From: an uncultured Eubacteriales bacterium
GTDB lineage: Bacteria; Bacillota; Clostridia; Christensenellales; Borkfalkiaceae
Direction: 5' to 3'
Assembly (NCBI GenBank): GCA_900545325.1
Contig: UQZE01000034.1
Span: forward strand, 1 to 16,635
DNA: 16,635 bases
Of this stretch, positions 14,758 through 16,635 are shown one piece after another. Position 1 is the first letter of the stretch. Each line of letters begins with the position of its first letter. The notes below the pieces were generated by a model. That model did not search any database. It was not told where the DNA came from and was given only the letters and a program-made list of their open reading frames with translations. A program made the position numbers and the translations under genes.

Positions 14758-15045
14758 ATGCCCAACATTAAATCCGCTAAAAAACGCGTTTTGGTTATCG
14801 AAAAGAAAAGCAAGCAGAACAAAATGATCCGTTCTTCCGTTAAGACCGAGATCAAGAAAATAGACGCACTGCTGAAAGAAGGCAAAGTCGCCGAAGCGAA
14901 AGCTCAGCTTTCCGAAGCTTTCAAAATGATCGATTCCGCCGCGTCGAAAGGCGTTCTGCACAGAAACAACGCCTCCAACAAGAAGTCGAAACTCTCTATC
15001 AGAGTCGCGGCTGCAGAAAAAGCGGTTTCTGCCAAAGCGGAATAA
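14758..15045 (+). CDS. rpsT: 30S ribosomal protein S20
   Basis: Primary binding protein of the 16S rRNA 5' domain. The 95-aa basic, helical protein starts MPNIKSAKKRVLVIEKKS, the typical S20 opening, and carries the conserved GVLHRNNASNKKSKLS block near the C-terminus. The frame is open 30 codons further upstream, but the extra part spans the promoter. AAGGAG at 14741-14746 precedes ATG 14758 with slightly long spacing (about 11 nt). It is transcribed alone, opposite to its neighbours, with its own promoter and terminator. Confidence 0.97.
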   Translation: MPNIKSAKKRVLVIEKKSKQNKMIRSSVKTEIKKIDALLKEGKVAEAKAQLSEAFKMIDSAASKGVLHRNNASNKKSKLSIRVAAAEKAVSAKAE

Positions 15046-15092
15046 TTTCCGAAGGGATTGTCCGTAAAGCAATCCTTGTTTTGCATTACTCA

Positions 15093-15117
15093 CCGTCCGC
15101 GCAGCGGGCGGTTTTTT
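15093..15117 (+). terminator. Intrinsic terminator after rpsT
   Basis: CCGTCCGC (15093-15100), loop GCA and GCGGGCGG (15104-15111) form an 8-bp GC-rich stem with one G-U pair, followed by six T. A weaker 6-bp hairpin GGATTG/CAATCC (15055-15075) followed by TTGTTTT sits just upstream and may help. Confidence 0.88.
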
Positions 15118-15130
15118 GCGTTCCGAAAAT

Positions 15131-15150
15131 AAAAAATCCCCTTTCGGGGA
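15131..15150 (-). terminator. Second intrinsic terminator for lgt
   Basis: On the minus strand, TCCCC, a GAAA tetraloop and GGGGA are followed by six T. It is in tandem with the hairpin at 15161-15185, and both lie downstream of lgt. Confidence 0.75.
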
Positions 15151-15160
15151 CCGTCAAAAT

Positions 15161-15185
15161 AAAAACCCCGCAAGCGCGGGGTTTT
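15161..15185 (-). terminator. Intrinsic terminator of lgt, probably bidirectional
   Basis: CCCCGC (15166-15171), loop AAGC and GCGGGG (15176-15181) are flanked by A5 on one side and T4 on the other. On the minus strand the hairpin comes directly after the lgt stop and is followed by TTTTTATTTT; the symmetry lets it also act on leftover rpsT transcription. Confidence 0.85.
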
Positions 15186-15187
15186 CG

Positions 15188-16042
15188 TTATTCTTCTTTT
15201 TTATCGCCCTCGGCAGATTCCGCGGCGGCAGGCGCGGCTTCTTCACGCACGGGTTCGCGGAAAAGCCACTTTTTGCAGTACCACACGATAAAGAGCGCAA
15301 TCCCCGCCAATACGAAGATTATGGATTGGAACTGCGACGGAGTGATGCCCAGACCGACCGAGCCGCGGTCATCCGTTCTGAAAAACTCTATGATAAAGCG
15401 CCAGATCCCGTAAGAGATGAGATATACCACGGGAATGATGTTGAAACGTTTGAAATAGAGCAGGCTCAGCACGCCGAACAGAATGAACAGGAAGATGGAT
15501 TCATACAGCTGGGTGGGGATATAGTATCCGCCGTTCATCCAAAGCCCCCCCTGCCCGGGACCGCTCACTTCCGCGCCGTGGCAGCACCCCGCCATCAGAC
15601 AGCCTATACGGCCGATCGCGTGCGCAATCGTAATGCAGATGGGCGCCACCTGTACGATGGTGTTGAACTCCTTGACGTGAGCGCCCTTCAGCTCCCCTTT
15701 CGAAAAGTAAAAGTGGCCTATGCCGAAGTACGCGCCGATAAACACGGCCGCGCCGGTGATGAAACCGCCCATTGCGGTGATCGCCCCGAATTCCCAAACT
15801 CCGTTTTCTATATAATTATATACGGCTTGGAACAGCATTGCGCCCACAAAACCGAGGGCGATAGCCAAAATCGCTATAAAGAAAATATAATCCTGAACCG
15901 CGGTCTTCATGCGCCTGTGATCGGTATAGAGTTTGAGCACGATAAGACAGGCAATCAGCCCTACCGATATGCATATTCCGTAAAGAGTGATGCTGAACGT
16001 ATGATTGAAAAGCGTAAATTCCAGTATTGGATCGGGATGCAT
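15188..16042 (-). CDS. lgt: Prolipoprotein diacylglyceryl transferase family protein (Lgt)
   Basis: Lgt moves a diacylglyceryl group from phosphatidylglycerol to the lipobox cysteine of prolipoproteins in the membrane. The 284-aa product has about seven hydrophobic helices, the block AHAIGRIGCLMAGCCHG (the Lgt signature region with its conserved Arg), WRFIIEFFRTDDRG with the second key Arg, and ITPSQFQSI near the C-terminus. Family features that are changed are the usual HGG, here MGG, and the GRxGNFxN motif, here GRIGCLMAG. It therefore belongs to a divergent Lgt branch, and its activity is likely but not assured. ATG 16042 has GAGGAGG about 6 nt upstream. It is monocistronic, with its own promoter and tandem terminators. 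Confidence 0.85.
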   Translation of the reverse strand: MHPDPILEFTLFNHTFSITLYGICISVGLIACLIVLKLYTDHRRMKTAVQDYIFFIAILAIALGFVGAMLFQAVYNYIENGVWEFGAITAMGGFITGAAVFIGAYFGIGHFYFSKGELKGAHVKEFNTIVQVAPICITIAHAIGRIGCLMAGCCHGAEVSGPGQGGLWMNGGYYIPTQLYESIFLFILFGVLSLLYFKRFNIIPVVYLISYGIWRFIIEFFRTDDRGSVGLGITPSQFQSIIFVLAGIALFIVWYCKKWLFREPVREEAAPAAAESAEGDKKEE

Positions 16043-16124
16043 TCTTTACCTCCTCATTGATAAATTCCGAAAACCGCGTTTTAACCGCGTTTCCGCAAGA
16101 GAAATCAAAAATTCTCTTCAGTTT

Positions 16125-16153
16125 ATTGTACAGCATACTTTTTAACCTGTCAA
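16125..16153 (-). promoter_or_regulatory. Promoter of lgt
   Basis: Minus-strand TTGACA (16153-16148), a 17-nt spacer and TACAAT (16130-16125). The predicted leader is about 75 nt and contains a 7-bp hairpin (AAGAGAA/TTCTCTT, arms 97-103 and 112-118 of the 16000s) and a repeated ACGCGGTT element at about 16072-16090. Confidence 0.88.
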
Positions 16154-16175
16154 GAAATTTTTTGCTTTATTTTGA

Positions 16176-16204
16176 TTGCATTTTTTTCGCGTATGTTATA
16201 TAAT
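16176..16204 (+). promoter_or_regulatory. Promoter of tRNA-Ser
   Basis: TTGCAT (16176-16181), a 17-nt spacer and an exact TATAAT (16199-16204), 24 nt before the tRNA. It is divergent from the lgt promoter with only about 22 bp between the two -35 boxes. Confidence 0.82.
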
Positions 16205-16227
16205 AATAACCGTTATCGACCGCGCAC

Positions 16228-16316
16228 GGAAGCGTATCGAAGTGGTCATAACGGGCCTGACTCGAAATCAGGTAGCCTTAACGGGCTCGTGAGTTCGAAT
16301 CTCACCGCTTCCGCCA
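16228..16316 (+). tRNA. tRNA-Ser (anticodon CGA)
   Basis: The 89-nt gene folds as a class II tRNA. Acceptor GGAAGCG (16228-16234) pairs with CGCTTCC (16306-16312), followed by discriminator G and an encoded CCA. The anticodon arm CCTGA-CTCGAAA-TCAGG gives anticodon CGA, reading UCG. There is a long variable arm between this stem and the T-arm, as expected for serine, and the T-arm GTGAG-TTCGAAT-CTCAC is complete. It is a single gene with its own promoter and terminator. Confidence 0.97.
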
Positions 16317-16317
16317 C

Positions 16318-16362
16318 AAGAACCTTATACGAACACTTGATGTTCGTTGGGGTTCTTTTTTT
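16318..16362 (+). terminator. Intrinsic terminator after tRNA-Ser
   Basis: Two nested stems, AAGAACC/GGTTCTT (16318-16324 and 16351-16357) and ACGAACA/TGTTCGT (16329-16335 and 16341-16347), with a run of seven T at 16356-16362. It begins two nt after the tRNA CCA. Confidence 0.9.
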
Positions 16363-16471
16363 ATCCTCTTCAAGCGGCGTTTTCGCGGTTTATTTTTTTC
16401 TTCTTTTCACAGTAAAACATCCGCCGCAACGCCATTAAATTGAAAATTTATAAATTCTTCTATCTAAAATA

Positions 16472-16500
16472 TTGATTTTAAGGTGCAAATATGCTATACT
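16472..16500 (+). promoter_or_regulatory. Promoter at the right edge, target unknown
   Basis: TTGATT (16472-16477), a 17-nt spacer and TATACT (16495-16500). Transcription would begin near 16507 and run through a small CTAAT/ATTAG hairpin, an AGGAG-like site at about 16532 with no spaced start codon after it, and then the long hairpin. Confidence 0.6.
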
Positions 16501-16578
16501 GGCTATGCGAAACTAATCTTATAACCCAAATTAGGAGTACGGGTATTTTTATTTTAATAGACATGATATATTTTTTTG

Positions 16579-16632
16579 TCATACACATTTTTGAATTTGG
16601 TAAAAATGCAAATTCCATTTATGTGTGTATGA
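16579..16632 (+). repeat. Long nested inverted repeat / hairpin at the window end
   Basis: The outer arms TCATACACAT (16579-16588) and ATGTGTGTATGA (16621-16632) pair over 10 bp with a 2-nt bulge. Inside them GAATTTG (16593-16599) and CAAATTC (16609-16615) pair over 7 bp around a 9-nt loop. It could be a structured RNA, the end of a small mobile element, or a leader of a gene beyond the window. Confidence 0.65.
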
Positions 16633-16635
16633 TAA

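Larger units (their letters stand above)
16363..16635. other. AT-rich right edge with no recognisable gene
   Basis: After the tRNA terminator, 273 nt run to the window end without a convincing coding region on either strand. The plus strand has an open frame from ATG 16563 to the edge (MIYFFVIHIFEFGKN...), but it lacks a spaced ribosome-binding site and overlaps a strong hairpin. Base composition is much more AT-rich than the dcw genes. A promoter at 16472-16500 and the hairpin at 16579-16632 are the only structures I can support. Confidence 0.6.

Overview
The window looks like chromosomal DNA of a Clostridia-type Bacillota. The support is the gene order of a division and cell-wall (dcw) cluster with a DivIB-like FtsQ and a MurE carrying the meso-DAP motif, together with vegetative promoters of TTGACA/TATAAT type and strong Shine-Dalgarno sites. 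I cannot name a genus; a gut lineage near Christensenellales is only a guess.

Layout. Positions 331-13568 (minus strand) hold one long cluster transcribed mraZ, rsmH, ftsL-like, a class B PBP (ftsI/spoVD type), murE, mraY, murD, ftsW, murA, ftsQ/divIB, ftsA, ftsZ. A clear promoter precedes mraZ, overlaid by three 10-nt-phased TGG repeats that fit a MraZ operator. Genes are tightly packed or overlap, which suggests a single coupled transcript. murF, murG, murB and murC, often found in such clusters, are absent here, while a murA copy is present. Upstream on the same strand lies murI (glutamate racemase) with an odd C-terminal tail. Then come rpsT (plus strand, own promoter, strong terminator), lgt (minus strand, own promoter, convergent terminators) and tRNA-Ser(CGA) (plus strand, own promoter and terminator).

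How it works together. MraZ is the likely autoregulator. MurA, MurD, MurE and MraY make peptidoglycan precursors up to lipid I. FtsW and the PBP polymerise and cross-link at the septum. FtsL and FtsQ regulate that pair, and FtsA and FtsZ form the cytoplasmic ring. MurI supplies D-glutamate.

The two edges hold the least explained DNA. Directly after ftsZ there is an exact-consensus promoter (TTGACA, 17 nt, TATAAT) whose -10 box sits in the centre of a 15-bp-arm inverted repeat. It reads into about 100-bp tandem repeats, each starting with the 5' half of a tRNA-Thr(GGU) that stops after the anticodon loop. At the right edge a good promoter leads into AT-rich, apparently non-coding DNA with a long nested hairpin that runs to the window end. 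A third oddity is the PBP gene: its frame is open back to the ftsL stop but has no ATG/GTG/TTG start ahead of its membrane anchor, and a single-base change in a G run would restore a coupled GTG start.
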